A stretch of 64,000 nt of DNA from Peptostreptococcus sp036639115 (GTDB lineage: Bacteria; Bacillota; Clostridia; Peptostreptococcales; Peptostreptococcaceae), in the NCBI RefSeq assembly GCF_036639115.1, contig NZ_JAVWJH010000004.1, positions 124,001 to 188,000 on the forward strand, read 5' to 3'. Each line of letters opens with the position of its first letter. Positions within the stretch are counted from its first letter, which is position 1. The notes under the pieces were generated by a model. It saw nothing but the letters and a program-made list of their open reading frames with translations. It had not been told where the DNA came from and did no database searches. Shown in pieces: positions 45,263-54,823 of this stretch. Both the position numbers and the translations under genes were made by a program.

Positions 45263-45733
45263 ATGGCTTTAAATATCGTATTAGTAGAACCTGAAATACC
45301 ACATAATACTGGTAATATAATTAGAACAGTTGCAGATACAGGAGCAACATTACATCTTATTAGACCATTAGGTTTTGATTTTGATGATAAGCATTTGAAA
45401 AGATGTGGACTCGATTACTGGGATATAGCTCAGATTAAATTTTATGATAGCTTTAAAGAGCTTCATGATAAATATCCAGATGTTCAGTACTTCTATTCAA
45501 CAACAAAGGGAAATAAAAATCATGCTGAGGTAAAATATGAGGATAACTGTTTCTTGGTGTTTGGAAAAGAAACAAAGGGATTACCAAAAGATTTGATAGA
45601 TGAAAATATTGAAAATTGTATTAGAATACCTATGAAAGATATACCTGGGGCTAGATGCTTGAATTTATCCAATGCAGTGGCAATAGTTGCATATGAGGCT
45701 ATGAGACAGTTGGATTTTCAGGATTTAATATAA
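45263..45733 (+). CDS. trmL: tRNA (cytidine/uridine-34 2'-O)-methyltransferase TrmL
   Basis: SPOUT-class methyltransferase acting on the wobble base of tRNA-Leu. The 156-residue protein has NIVLVEPEIPHNTGNIIRT at the N-terminus, VFGKETKGLP and IRIPM...RCLNLSNAVAIVAYE forming the trefoil-knot SAM site. This fits the minimal, single-domain TrmL form. ATG 45263 follows TTAGGAGG. Confidence 0.93.
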   Translation: MALNIVLVEPEIPHNTGNIIRTVADTGATLHLIRPLGFDFDDKHLKRCGLDYWDIAQIKFYDSFKELHDKYPDVQYFYSTTKGNKNHAEVKYEDNCFLVFGKETKGLPKDLIDENIENCIRIPMKDIPGARCLNLSNAVAIVAYEAMRQLDFQDLI

Positions 45734-45907
45734 TTACAAGCTAAATTTTGAAGTTATAAAAATATAATAGTTTATATTTTTATTTAGATATTTAATTTGT
45801 AATCTAATCCAAAGCGGGATATTAAAGTGTACTGTAAAATTGACTTGTGGGGACTTGGTCGAGAAGCGGTATAGAGGTATGCCGTCTTAATTGTTTGGAG
45901 GTATTAT

Positions 45908-46759
45908 ATGGAAGATATAAAGATAGTGTGTGATAGCTTATCGGATATTACACAAGAATATATAGATAAATATGATTTAGAATTTATTCCTTTAAATGTA
46001 ATGATTGAAGGAGAAGAATATAAAGACAGGGTTAATCTAAGCAGTGAAGAGTTCTATAGAAGAATTAGAGAAGATAAGATAATGCCTAAGACTTCACAGA
46101 TTACTTATGCAGATTTTTATGAAGTATTTGATAAGTATACAAAAGAAGGTAAAAAGATTATTTATATCTCTGCAGCAGCTTCAGCAACAGGTACTATGCA
46201 AAGTGCTATGCTTGCTAGAAGTGAGGTAGAAGGCGGAGATATTAGGATAATAGACTCTAATACACTTTGTTATGGGATTGCTGTATTGGTTATCAAGGCT
46301 GCTGAATTGAGAGATCAAGGTAAATCTCTTGACGAAATAGTAGAAGAAATAGAAAAAATTAAAGATGAAGTATATGTAACATTCTCTTGTGATGATTTAG
46401 AGTATTTAAAAAGAGGTGGAAGAATATCTGGAACAATGGCTATGATAGGTACAGTCTTGAATATAAAACCTCTATGTGTAATAAAAGAAGGAATCGTGGA
46501 CAATGTAGCAAATGCCAGGGGAAAAAGAAATGTTGCGTCTAAATTAGTAGAAATTGCCAAAGAAAATGGCGTTTCTGATCTTAGTGACCAAACGGTATTT
46601 TTGGGTTATACAGACGATTTAAAAGAAAGAGAAAGATTAGAGCAAAAACTAATTGAAGAATTCAATCCAAAAGAAATAAAATATTTCTTGATTGGTTGTG
46701 GAATAGGTACACATGGTGGACCTGGTGTTACAGGATTTATATGTTATAAAAATAAATAA
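45908..46759 (+). CDS. DegV-family fatty-acid-binding protein
   Basis: A 283-residue member of the DegV/FakB family, which binds a fatty acid and presents it to the FakA kinase. The N-terminal IKIVCDSLSDITQEY, PKTSQITYADFYEVF (fatty-acid-contacting Thr/Ser), SAAASATGTMQSA and the C-terminal GIGTHGGPGVTGF are diagnostic. No fakA is present in this window. ATG 45908 follows TTGGAGG. A 7-bp hairpin (45867-45884) lies about 25 bases upstream. Confidence 0.92.
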   Translation: MEDIKIVCDSLSDITQEYIDKYDLEFIPLNVMIEGEEYKDRVNLSSEEFYRRIREDKIMPKTSQITYADFYEVFDKYTKEGKKIIYISAAASATGTMQSAMLARSEVEGGDIRIIDSNTLCYGIAVLVIKAAELRDQGKSLDEIVEEIEKIKDEVYVTFSCDDLEYLKRGGRISGTMAMIGTVLNIKPLCVIKEGIVDNVANARGKRNVASKLVEIAKENGVSDLSDQTVFLGYTDDLKERERLEQKLIEEFNPKEIKYFLIGCGIGTHGGPGVTGFICYKNK

Positions 46760-46768
46760 ATAAAGTAA

Positions 46769-46806
46769 AGGGGATATTGCATTTGCAATATCCCCTAATA
46801 TTTTAT
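46769..46806. terminator. Convergent terminator
   Basis: A perfect 13-bp stem (AGGGGATATTGCA/TGCAATATCCCCT) with a 2-base loop lies between convergent genes. Confidence 0.88.
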
Positions 46807-47244
46807 TTAAGCAACAACTTCTATAGCAGGTTTATGGAAATATCCACAAGCACAACCTAATAAAAGTGTTGTAGGTAGCCATATATTTCCCATTATTATA
46901 TCAAAGTAAAGCAGAGGTACGCCTCGGTCTATATTGGCGGCGATAACCTCAAATGACATGATACCTAAAATAAATAGAATAAACACTGACTTTGAGATGG
47001 CGTCCATCTTGTAAAATATTTTTACATGGATAAACTCTTTTTCTATAAGAGTTCTCAGTAAATAGAATCCAAGGAAAAATAGACAGGCAAGCTCAAAAAA
47101 TCTAAATATAAAAAGATATGTGTGATTAGGGGCTATAAGGTTGCTTACCAGACCAACTTTATAGGCGAAATGAGTAATAAACTCAAATATTAAAAAAACA
47201 ATTAAATAAAAAAAGTTACTTTTTTTGCAGTTCATAAAAATCAT
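46807..47244 (-). CDS. Small membrane protein of unknown function
   Basis: A 145-residue protein with four hydrophobic helices (about 9-30, 42-64, 82-100, 115-133) separated by short charged loops (LIEKEFIHVKIFYKMD). Near the end it has GCACGYFHKPAIEV. I do not recognise the family. The start at 47244 follows AGAGAGGATG; the ATG four codons downstream is also possible. It is convergent with the DegV gene. Confidence 0.55.
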   Translation of the reverse strand: MIFMNCKKSNFFYLIVFLIFEFITHFAYKVGLVSNLIAPNHTYLFIFRFFELACLFFLGFYLLRTLIEKEFIHVKIFYKMDAISKSVFILFILGIMSFEVIAANIDRGVPLLYFDIIMGNIWLPTTLLLGCACGYFHKPAIEVVA

Positions 47245-47439
47245 CCTCTCTTTGTAGAACTAATTTAGCACAATATTATATGAATAGTCAATATTTAGAA
47301 AATTAAGAATAAAATAGAAGGAAGTATTTTATTTATTAGAGTTTTTAATGAAATATAAAATAAAATAACGAGAATATTAATCAATGTTTTTAAAAGATAG
47401 GTAAATTGATAAAAATAAAAATATTGAAAAATATACGAG

Positions 47440-47472
47440 TATAAAAAAAAGGAGTAGTCGCCCACTCCTTTT
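47440..47472 (-). terminator. Terminator after pepD
   Basis: On the minus strand, a 9-bp stem (AAAAGGAGT/ACTCCTTTT) with an 8-base loop is followed by a T tract, directly after the pepD stop. Confidence 0.85.
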
Positions 47473-47474
47473 AA

Positions 47475-48926
47475 CTATAGTTCTTTCAATAGTTCTAATA
47501 GGTATTCCCACATATTAGCTATCGAATCGATTTCTGCATATTCTCCTGAAGAATGTACATCAAATACATTTGGTCCTATTGATATAGCTTCGGCCCTGTG
47601 TGATAGCTTATTAAGCAATATTCCACTTTCTAACCCACAGTGCATTACACTTACGATAGGTTTCTTTGTAAATTTCTTTTCATATACTTCGACAGCGATT
47701 TCTTCTAGACCTGAGTTTGAATCATATTCCCATGCAGGATAATCAGCAGAAAATTCGATCGAAGCATCAAAAATATCTGCAAGCATTGCCATTTTTGTCA
47801 TGACAAACTCTTTCTTTGACTGCATAGAGCTCCTAGTCAAACTAACAAAGTCAATTCTGGTATTGGATTCCTTTACAACAGCAAAATTTGATGATGTATC
47901 AACACTACCTTCTAGTGAAGTAGACATAGACAAAATTCCATTTGGAATCAAGTTTAAGATACGAATAATCTTTTTCTTACAGTCCGTTGAAAACACCTTA
48001 AAAGATGCTGGTGCAGATCTTCTTAGTTTTATTTTTAAATTTGGATCAATGGCATAAATCTCTTTTTGAGTTTTGGCTGCCATTTTCTGTATATCTCTTA
48101 CAACTTTTTCAAGATCTTCATCTTTTATAGATATTACAGCTCCACAATTTCTTGGTATTACATTTCTCTTTGATCCTCCACTAATGTTAAAAAGATCAAA
48201 TTCTTGAGTTATGGCGTTTAATAATCTCCCCATTATGACATTGGCGTTACCTCTTTGCTTGTCAATATCAATTCCTGAGTGACCTCCTAACAATCCATGA
48301 ACATTAATTTCTAGTGCAACATTCTTTGTATTGGCTGGCTTGTACTCTTTCTTTAATGAAATAGTAGAATTTATAGCTCCAGCACATCCTGTAAGAATGT
48401 AATCCTCTTCTTCTGAATCTAAATTGATCACATATTCTGAATTTAATGAAGATAAATCCATATTATTTACTCCAATTAAGCCAACCTCTTCACTTGTAGT
48501 GAATACACATTCAAGGTTCGGATGTGATATATCAGAAGATTCAAGTACTGTCATCATATATGCGACACCAATACCATCATCAGCGCCAAGAGTAGTATCT
48601 TTGGCCATCAATTTATTTCCATCAATTACAAGCTCTATTGGATCCTTTTCAAAGTCATGCTCTGAAGTATCTGTTGCTTCTCCAACCATATCAATATGTG
48701 CTTGCAACATAACTGTACGCCCCTCAGGTTTTCCATTTGTGGCAGATTTTTTGACTATTAAGTTGTTGTATGCGTCTTGAGTAGTCTCTAAACCAAGATT
48801 TTCAGCAAAATTTTTAATATAATCGCTGACTTCTTTTTCGTTGCCAGATGTTCTAGGTATTCTAGATATATCTTCAAAATTTTTGAAAACTCTGCTTGGT
48901 GTCAGTCCTCCTGTGATGTAGTCCAT
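47475..48926 (-). CDS. pepD: Aminoacyl-histidine dipeptidase PepD (M20)
   Basis: Cytosolic zinc dipeptidase (beta-alanyl-histidine/Xaa-His dipeptidase type). The 483-residue protein has M20 metal-site motifs LQAHIDMVGE, LGADDGIGVAY and FTTSEEVGLIG, a lid domain, and a late HCGLESGIL. The start at 48926 (MDYITGGL) follows AAGGAGGTG, so the 20 codons upstream in the same frame are not used. It is monocistronic. Confidence 0.93.
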   Translation of the reverse strand: MDYITGGLTPSRVFKNFEDISRIPRTSGNEKEVSDYIKNFAENLGLETTQDAYNNLIVKKSATNGKPEGRTVMLQAHIDMVGEATDTSEHDFEKDPIELVIDGNKLMAKDTTLGADDGIGVAYMMTVLESSDISHPNLECVFTTSEEVGLIGVNNMDLSSLNSEYVINLDSEEEDYILTGCAGAINSTISLKKEYKPANTKNVALEINVHGLLGGHSGIDIDKQRGNANVIMGRLLNAITQEFDLFNISGGSKRNVIPRNCGAVISIKDEDLEKVVRDIQKMAAKTQKEIYAIDPNLKIKLRRSAPASFKVFSTDCKKKIIRILNLIPNGILSMSTSLEGSVDTSSNFAVVKESNTRIDFVSLTRSSMQSKKEFVMTKMAMLADIFDASIEFSADYPAWEYDSNSGLEEIAVEVYEKKFTKKPIVSVMHCGLESGILLNKLSHRAEAISIGPNVFDVHSSGEYAEIDSIANMWEYLLELLKEL

Positions 48927-49239
48927 TATTAACACCTCCTTGAGAGATAAATTTGTATATATAATTGCATATAAAAATGTATACACTTCTATTATAGCAT
49001 GATTAGAGCAAATTATTTAAAAATTTTCAAACAAAATCATATTTATGATATAATAACTATTGAATGAGTGTGAGCTTTAAAGAAAGAACTAGTAATAAAA
49101 TTTTTAAAGATATAGTGTAGAGCAAAATATATATAATCTGTCAAAAACAGATGCTTGAAAGAACTAATTTAAGATCAGAGCAACTGTATAATATTATTAT
49201 ATAGAAGCTGATGATGGAAGGAGAAAGAAACTTAGTTTT

Positions 49240-51666
49240 ATGGATAAACAATTTTACAATGTATTAGAATTAGATAAAATAATAGATCAATTAAAAACAA
49301 AAGCTTCATCAGAGCTTGGAAAATCTATTATAGAAAATATAGAACCATTTTTTAGCTATGGCGAAGTAGAGATGGCTCTAAAAGAAACAACAGAGGCACA
49401 ATCGATATTAATAAAAAGAGGACATATACCAATACAAGGTCTTCACAATATAGTAGATAAGGTGAAAAGAGCGGACATAGGGGCTACAATAGATGCCAAA
49501 AGTCTATTACAAATAGCCGATACCATGAGAACTACTAGAATACTTTCGAATATTTTAAGTGGAGATATAAAAGTAGAAACTTTTGGAAATGCTGAAACAG
49601 CAGTAGAAGAAGAACAAGAGGATATAGTTAAGTACCCTATAATACAGTCACTAGCACGTTCTCTTTATATACATAAAGATTTGGAAGAAGAGATTTTCAA
49701 TGCAATAGTAAGCGAAATAGAAATTTCGGATTCAGCATCTAGTGAATTAAGAAGTATAAGAAGAAGAACTATACAGAAGAACCAATCAATTAGATCAAAA
49801 CTAAACTCTATTATATCTTCAACAACTTATCAAAAGTACCTACAAGATGCTATTATTTCTATGAGGGGTGATAGGTTTGTTGTACCAGTGAAGGCAGAGT
49901 ATAGGTCTATGGTCTCTGGAATAATTCACGATCAATCATCTTCTGGAGCGACTTTATTTATTGAACCGATGTCAATAGTGGAAATGAACAATGATCTTAG
50001 ACAGTTGAGGCTAGAAGAAGCAGAAGAGATAGAAAGAATATTAGCTGAGTTGTCAGCTATGGTAGGAGAGGTAAGCCGTGAGCTTATATCTAATCAGGAA
50101 ATACTTTCTAAGCTAGATTTTATATTTGCAAAGGGAAAACTGTCACTTGAAATGAAAGCTGTAGAGCCAAGGTTAAATAGAGATAAAAAATTTAGAATAG
50201 TAAAGGGCAGACATCCTCTTTTGGATAAGAGTACGGTTGTAGCAAACACAGTATATCTAGGAGAAGACTTTACTACACTTTTGATTACTGGACCAAATAC
50301 AGGTGGTAAAACAGTTACAATTAAAATGGTGGGAATATTTGCCTTGATGACTCAATGTGGTCTTCATATACCTGCAGATTATGGAAGTAGTATGTGTGTT
50401 TTTGATAATATATTTGCAGATATAGGTGATGACCAAAGTATCGAGCAAAGTCTATCAACATTTTCATCACATATGACGAGAATAGTAGAAATATTGGACA
50501 ATGTAACTGAAGATTCTTTAGTAATTTTCGATGAGTTGGGAGCAGGTACTGATCCAGAAGAAGGAGCTGCACTTGCAATCGCTATATTGGAAGATATAAG
50601 AATGGCAGGAGCGTCATGTATTGCAACTACTCACTATAGTGAACTTAAAAAGTATGCACTTGCTAAGCCAGATGTTGAAAATGCGGCAGTTGAATTTGAT
50701 ATGGAAGAGCTATCTCCTACATATAGATTATTGATTGGTGTACCAGGAAAGTCAAACGCCTTTGAAATTTCTAGAAAGTTGGGACTTCCAGACCACATAA
50801 TAGATAGTGCAAAAGAATTTTTGACAAGTGATAATATAGAACTTGAAGATGTTCTTCAAAATGTGGAAAAGAGCAGACTAAAGACTGAAGAAGAGCTAAG
50901 GCGTGCCGAAAGAATGAGAGAAGAAGTAGAAAATATAAAAGACGATTATAATATAAAAATGGAAAAACTTCAAACTTCTAGAGATAAGATGTTGGAAAAT
51001 GCAAGAAGTGAAGCTTTTTCTATAATCAGACAGGCTAAAGATTCTACTGACAATATGATTAAAGAGTTAAAGGAAATAGAAAAACAACGTGCGTCAAAAG
51101 ACAATGATAGAAGAATAGAAAAAATTCGTAAAGAAATCAGTGAATCTATGGGGAAACTACAGCCAAGTGTAGAAAGCATGGTAGTTCCAAAATATGCATC
51201 AAAAGAAATCAAAAGTTTAAAGCCTGGGGAAGATGTAGATATAATCACATTGAGACAGGAAGGGACAGTTATATCAGCCGATGATAAAAAGAAAGAAGCA
51301 CTCGTTCAGGTAGGTATAATGAAGATGAATCTTCCTTATAAATCTCTAAAAAGAATAGAAAAGAAAGAACAAAGTAACGTAACAAGGGCTACAAGAAAAA
51401 TAATAAGATCAAAATCAGGAAATGTAAAAAGAGAAGTAGATCTAAGAGGAATGAACCTAGAAGAAGCCATAATGAAGGTAGAAAAATATCTAGATGATGC
51501 CTGTATGGCTGGGCATGATGAAGTAACCATTATTCATGGAGTAGGTACAGGAGTACTAAAAAGAGGAATTTCTGAGTGGCTAAAAACTAATCCTCATGTA
51601 AAATCCATGAGAGAAGGAAAGTATGGCGAAGGTGGAATAGGAGTAACAATAGTAACAGTAAAATAA
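49240..51666 (+). CDS. mutS2: MutS2 family endonuclease/ATPase
   Basis: MutS-like ATPase without a mismatch-recognition domain, acting in recombination control or ribosome-collision rescue depending on the species. In 808 residues: core/clamp region 1-330, ABC-type ATPase with Walker A TGPNTGGKT (about 350), Walker B LVIFDELGAGTDP and a DDQSIEQSLSTFSSH signature. A coiled region (about 520-640) and a C-terminal Smr nuclease domain follow (VDLRGMNLEEA from about 733, HGVGTGVLK). AAGGAGA lies rather far (about 16 bases) from ATG 49240. The DUF523 gene follows after 17 bases. Confidence 0.94.
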   Translation: MDKQFYNVLELDKIIDQLKTKASSELGKSIIENIEPFFSYGEVEMALKETTEAQSILIKRGHIPIQGLHNIVDKVKRADIGATIDAKSLLQIADTMRTTRILSNILSGDIKVETFGNAETAVEEEQEDIVKYPIIQSLARSLYIHKDLEEEIFNAIVSEIEISDSASSELRSIRRRTIQKNQSIRSKLNSIISSTTYQKYLQDAIISMRGDRFVVPVKAEYRSMVSGIIHDQSSSGATLFIEPMSIVEMNNDLRQLRLEEAEEIERILAELSAMVGEVSRELISNQEILSKLDFIFAKGKLSLEMKAVEPRLNRDKKFRIVKGRHPLLDKSTVVANTVYLGEDFTTLLITGPNTGGKTVTIKMVGIFALMTQCGLHIPADYGSSMCVFDNIFADIGDDQSIEQSLSTFSSHMTRIVEILDNVTEDSLVIFDELGAGTDPEEGAALAIAILEDIRMAGASCIATTHYSELKKYALAKPDVENAAVEFDMEELSPTYRLLIGVPGKSNAFEISRKLGLPDHIIDSAKEFLTSDNIELEDVLQNVEKSRLKTEEELRRAERMREEVENIKDDYNIKMEKLQTSRDKMLENARSEAFSIIRQAKDSTDNMIKELKEIEKQRASKDNDRRIEKIRKEISESMGKLQPSVESMVVPKYASKEIKSLKPGEDVDIITLRQEGTVISADDKKKEALVQVGIMKMNLPYKSLKRIEKKEQSNVTRATRKIIRSKSGNVKREVDLRGMNLEEAIMKVEKYLDDACMAGHDEVTIIHGVGTGVLKRGISEWLKTNPHVKSMREGKYGEGGIGVTIVTVK

Positions 51667-51683
51667 TTATTTGTGAGGAATTT

Positions 51684-52181
51684 ATGAATAAGGAAAAAAT
51701 AATAGTATCTGCTTGTCTAGTAGGTATTGACTGTAAATACAATGGAAAGAATAATAAAGATGAAAATGTTATAAAATATTTAAAAAATAAAGAATATATT
51801 ACAATATGTCCAGAATGCTTTGGAGGATTGAGTACACCAAGAGTTCCATCAGAAATAGAGTATGGAAAAAGTGGCGAAGATCTAGTGGATAAAGTAGAGA
51901 AAAGTACAAATAATGAATTTAAAAAAAATGATTATGCAAAAGTTTATTCTAAAGAAGGGGTAGATGTTACTGAAGAATTCCTTTTAGGCGCACAAAAGGC
52001 TCTAGAAATAGCTCTAGATAATAGAGTTTCCAAAGCTATTTTAAAAGAGTCCAGTCCATCATGTGGGGTAAATACTATTTACACTGGAAAATTTGATGGT
52101 GATAAAAAGCAAGGGCAAGGTGTAACAACAGCTTTATTCAAGAAACACAATATAATGGTAATAAGTGAAAAAGATCTTTAA
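51684..52181 (+). CDS. DUF523 (TudS/YbbK-like) Fe-S protein
   Basis: A 165-residue DUF523 protein. The conserved cysteine sites are SACLVGIDCKY (Cys11, Cys17), ICPECFGG (Cys42, Cys45) and ESSPSCG near 125. A characterised family member, TudS, is a [4Fe-4S]-dependent thiouracil desulfidase, so a role in breaking down thiolated pyrimidines is possible here. The 17-base gap after mutS2 suggests co-transcription. Confidence 0.82.
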   Translation: MNKEKIIVSACLVGIDCKYNGKNNKDENVIKYLKNKEYITICPECFGGLSTPRVPSEIEYGKSGEDLVDKVEKSTNNEFKKNDYAKVYSKEGVDVTEEFLLGAQKALEIALDNRVSKAILKESSPSCGVNTIYTGKFDGDKKQGQGVTTALFKKHNIMVISEKDL

Positions 52182-52685
52182 AATAAAAAAAGGTTGAGGA
52201 CTTTTGTGGATTTGAATTTATTAATATATAGAAATTGATAAATAAAACTAAGATAGAAGTCCTTTAAATCGGTTAAATAGTTTATAATAAGTAAATAGAA
52301 AGTGTATAAATAAAAATCATATCAAAGTAGACTTCTAATAAACAAAAATATAATAGGTAATTTATATGATAAAGTTCAAATAATAGCATAACTGTTAAAT
52401 TTACAATAGTAGATACTATAAAGATCAAAATCTACGTTAAAATAAGTATGTTGTATTGAAATATCTTGATAAATAATATATTATAATATATTGGGTATTA
52501 GTTTATAAAAAATATCTAGGGGATAGAGTTTATTATTTATATAGGGGAAAATACTCAAAAATTTTAAAATATTATTTAGTAATAAATATTATTATGATAT
52601 ATAAAAAATACAGGGTATTACTTTGTATATTGAAGTTATAGTTTGCAATGAAATATACTTGAACTACATTAGGGAGGAAGACAAT
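52182..52685. other. AT-rich intergenic region before argS
   Basis: No gene and no T-box motif (no TGGTACCGCGG-like sequence) are seen, although tRNA synthetase genes often carry one. AGGACTT/AAGTCCT (about 52197 and 52256) is the only sizeable inverted repeat, with a long loop. Confidence 0.35.
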
Positions 52686-54386
52686 ATGGTAGATTTTAAG
52701 CAAGTCATATCTGAAAGCCTAAAGGCAAAGATAGAAGATATGACAATTGAAGAGATAAAAGCTCTTTTAGAGGTACCACCAAATAAGGATATGGGAGACT
52801 ATGCGTTTCCTTGCTTTAAGTTAGCAAAAATTTTTAGAAAGTCACCAAATATGATAGCTGAAGAAATAGCAAATGAGTTAGAATTAACAGATGATATTTC
52901 TAAGATAATTAACTTAGGTGGCTATGTAAACTTTTTTGTCAACAAAGAACAGTTGGCAAAGAAAGTAATAAATCAGATACTAACAGAAAAAGAAAACTAT
53001 GGTAGAAGTAATTATGGAGAGGGAAAAGATGTAATAGTGGAGTTTTCTTCACCTAATATTGCCAAGCCATTCCATATAGGGCATATAAGAACAACTGTAA
53101 TAGGAAATGCAATATACAAACTTTATGAATCTCAAGGCTATAATACTATTAGAATTAACCATCTTGGAGATTACGGAACACAGTTCGGCAAGTTAATAGT
53201 AGCTTATAAATTATGGGGTGAGAAAGAAGTTGTTGAACAAAATCCTATCAAGGAACTATTGAAGCTGTATGTTAGATTCCACGATGAAGCTGAGAAAAAA
53301 CCAGAAATGGAAGATGAGGCAAGATCTTGGTTTACAAAGCTTGAGCATCACGATGAAGAGGCTACTGAATTATGGCAATGGTTTAGAGATGAGAGTTTAA
53401 AGGAATTCCAAAATGTTTATGATTTATTAGATATCCAGTTTGACTCACTAACAGGGGAAAGCTTTTACTCAGACAAGATGCCAGCAGTAATAGACGCATT
53501 AAATGAAAAAGGTCTTCTTGAAGAATCTCAAGGAGCGATGATTGTAGACTTAGAGGATGAAAAACTTCCTCCAGCACTTATACAGAAGAAAGATGGATCC
53601 ACTCTATATATCACAAGAGATATAGCAGCCGGAATATATAGAAAAGAAACTTATGATTTTGATAAATGTATATATGTTGTTGGATCTCAGCAGATACTTC
53701 ATTTTGAACAGTATTTTGCTATTATTAAAAAGATGGGATATGATTGGTATAAAGATTTGGTACATGTTCCATTTGGTATGGTTGCTCTTGAAGCAGGAAC
53801 TATGTCAACTAGAAAGGGTAGAGTAGTATTTCTAGAGGATGTACTTCATCAAGCAATAGACAAGACAAAAGAAATTATTGAAGAAAAAAATCCAAATGCG
53901 GATAATATAGAAGAAATTGCAAAAGAGGTAGGAGTAGGAGCTGTAGTGTTCCAGGAGCTATCAAATAGCAGAATCAAGGACTATACTTTCTCTTGGGAAA
54001 GAACTCTAAGCTTTGAAGGAGAAACAGGACCATATGTTCAGTACACTCACGCTAGATGTTGTGCTGTTGAAAGAAAGGCAAATACAGAGATTTCATCGGA
54101 TATAAACTTTGATTTACTTGGTGATGAAGAAGCATCTGAGGTACTTAAGGTTCTTGAAACATTTAATAAAAATATTATGCTTGCTATGTCAAAGAACGAA
54201 CCTCATATAGTAACAAGATTTGTTCTAGATCTTGCTCAGGCATTTAACAAATTCTATCACAATAGACCAATTCTTGTAGATGATGAAGAATTAAGAAAGG
54301 CTAGATTGGCCTTGGTAGAATGTACTAGACAGACTATAGAAAATGCACTTCACCTATTGGGCATGCAAGCACCAGTGAAGATGTAA
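52686..54386 (+). CDS. argS: Arginyl-tRNA synthetase
   Basis: Class I synthetase charging tRNA-Arg. The 566-residue protein starts with the ArgRS-specific N-terminal domain (MVDFKQVISESLKAKI). It shows the HIGH motif in KPFHIGHIRTT and a KMSKS-like TMSTRKGRVVFLEDVL, and ends with the anticodon-binding domain and LHLLGMQAPVKM, typical of the family. ATG 52686 follows AGGGAGGA; further in-frame codons upstream are not used. Confidence 0.95.
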   Translation: MVDFKQVISESLKAKIEDMTIEEIKALLEVPPNKDMGDYAFPCFKLAKIFRKSPNMIAEEIANELELTDDISKIINLGGYVNFFVNKEQLAKKVINQILTEKENYGRSNYGEGKDVIVEFSSPNIAKPFHIGHIRTTVIGNAIYKLYESQGYNTIRINHLGDYGTQFGKLIVAYKLWGEKEVVEQNPIKELLKLYVRFHDEAEKKPEMEDEARSWFTKLEHHDEEATELWQWFRDESLKEFQNVYDLLDIQFDSLTGESFYSDKMPAVIDALNEKGLLEESQGAMIVDLEDEKLPPALIQKKDGSTLYITRDIAAGIYRKETYDFDKCIYVVGSQQILHFEQYFAIIKKMGYDWYKDLVHVPFGMVALEAGTMSTRKGRVVFLEDVLHQAIDKTKEIIEEKNPNADNIEEIAKEVGVGAVVFQELSNSRIKDYTFSWERTLSFEGETGPYVQYTHARCCAVERKANTEISSDINFDLLGDEEASEVLKVLETFNKNIMLAMSKNEPHIVTRFVLDLAQAFNKFYHNRPILVDDEELRKARLALVECTRQTIENALHLLGMQAPVKM

Positions 54387-54531
54387 TAAACTGTATAGTT
54401 TTTGAAATAGAGTAGTGTCAATAAAACTAAAAAGTAGAATATAAATAATCCTTTTATAGATTTTTGTGATCTAACTGAAAGTGACGTTTATCTACTTAAA
54501 ACTTTTAGAAATAAATTAAAAATAATAATAA

Positions 54532-54565
54532 AAAAAAGATAAAGTTTGACTTTGTCTTTTTTTAT
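54532..54565 (+). terminator. Terminator after argS
   Basis: A 12-bp stem (AAAAAGATAAAG/CTTTGTCTTTTT) with a 5-base loop and T tract. Confidence 0.85.
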
Positions 54566-54566
54566 T

Positions 54567-54594
54567 GTATTCTTAATTTAAAAATTAAGAATAC
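54567..54594. other. 13-bp perfect inverted repeat
   Basis: GTATTCTTAATTT/AAATTAAGAATAC with a 2-base centre directly follows the argS terminator. It could be an operator upstream of cstA. Confidence 0.5.
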
Positions 54595-54618
54595 TCTTAC
54601 AAATGAATACCGAAAGAT

Positions 54619-54676
54619 TTAACTTAAATTTAACATAAAATTAAGAATTTTACTAAAATAAAGCCTTTTGTATATT
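54619..54676 (+). promoter_or_regulatory. PhoP-box-like direct repeats upstream of cstA
   Basis: TTAACT (54619-54624), TTAACA (54630-54635) and TTAAGA (54641-54646) repeat every 11 bases, the layout of PhoP binding sites (TTAACA-N5-TTAACA). TATATT at 54671-54676 could serve as the -10. In such AT-rich DNA, chance cannot be excluded. Confidence 0.35.
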
Positions 54677-54732
54677 TTATGATAAAAAGAAAAGTATATT
54701 TAAAAAAAACTTAATTAATTTTCAAAAATGAG

Positions 54733-54761
54733 TTCCATATAGATACAGAATGGTGTATACT
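54733..54761 (+). promoter_or_regulatory. Candidate proximal cstA promoter
   Basis: TTCCAT (54733-54738) and TATACT (54756-54761) are spaced by 17, ending about 60 bases before the cstA start. Confidence 0.45.
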
Positions 54762-54823
54762 GTACTTGTAATAAAATATGTAAAAATTTATATGAGTAAA
54801 AATTTATTTTCGGAGGTATTATT

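Noticed and set aside
52182..52685. T-box leader for argS
   Set aside because: No TGGTACCGCGG-like antiterminator or stem I motif is seen, and there is no terminator immediately before the gene.
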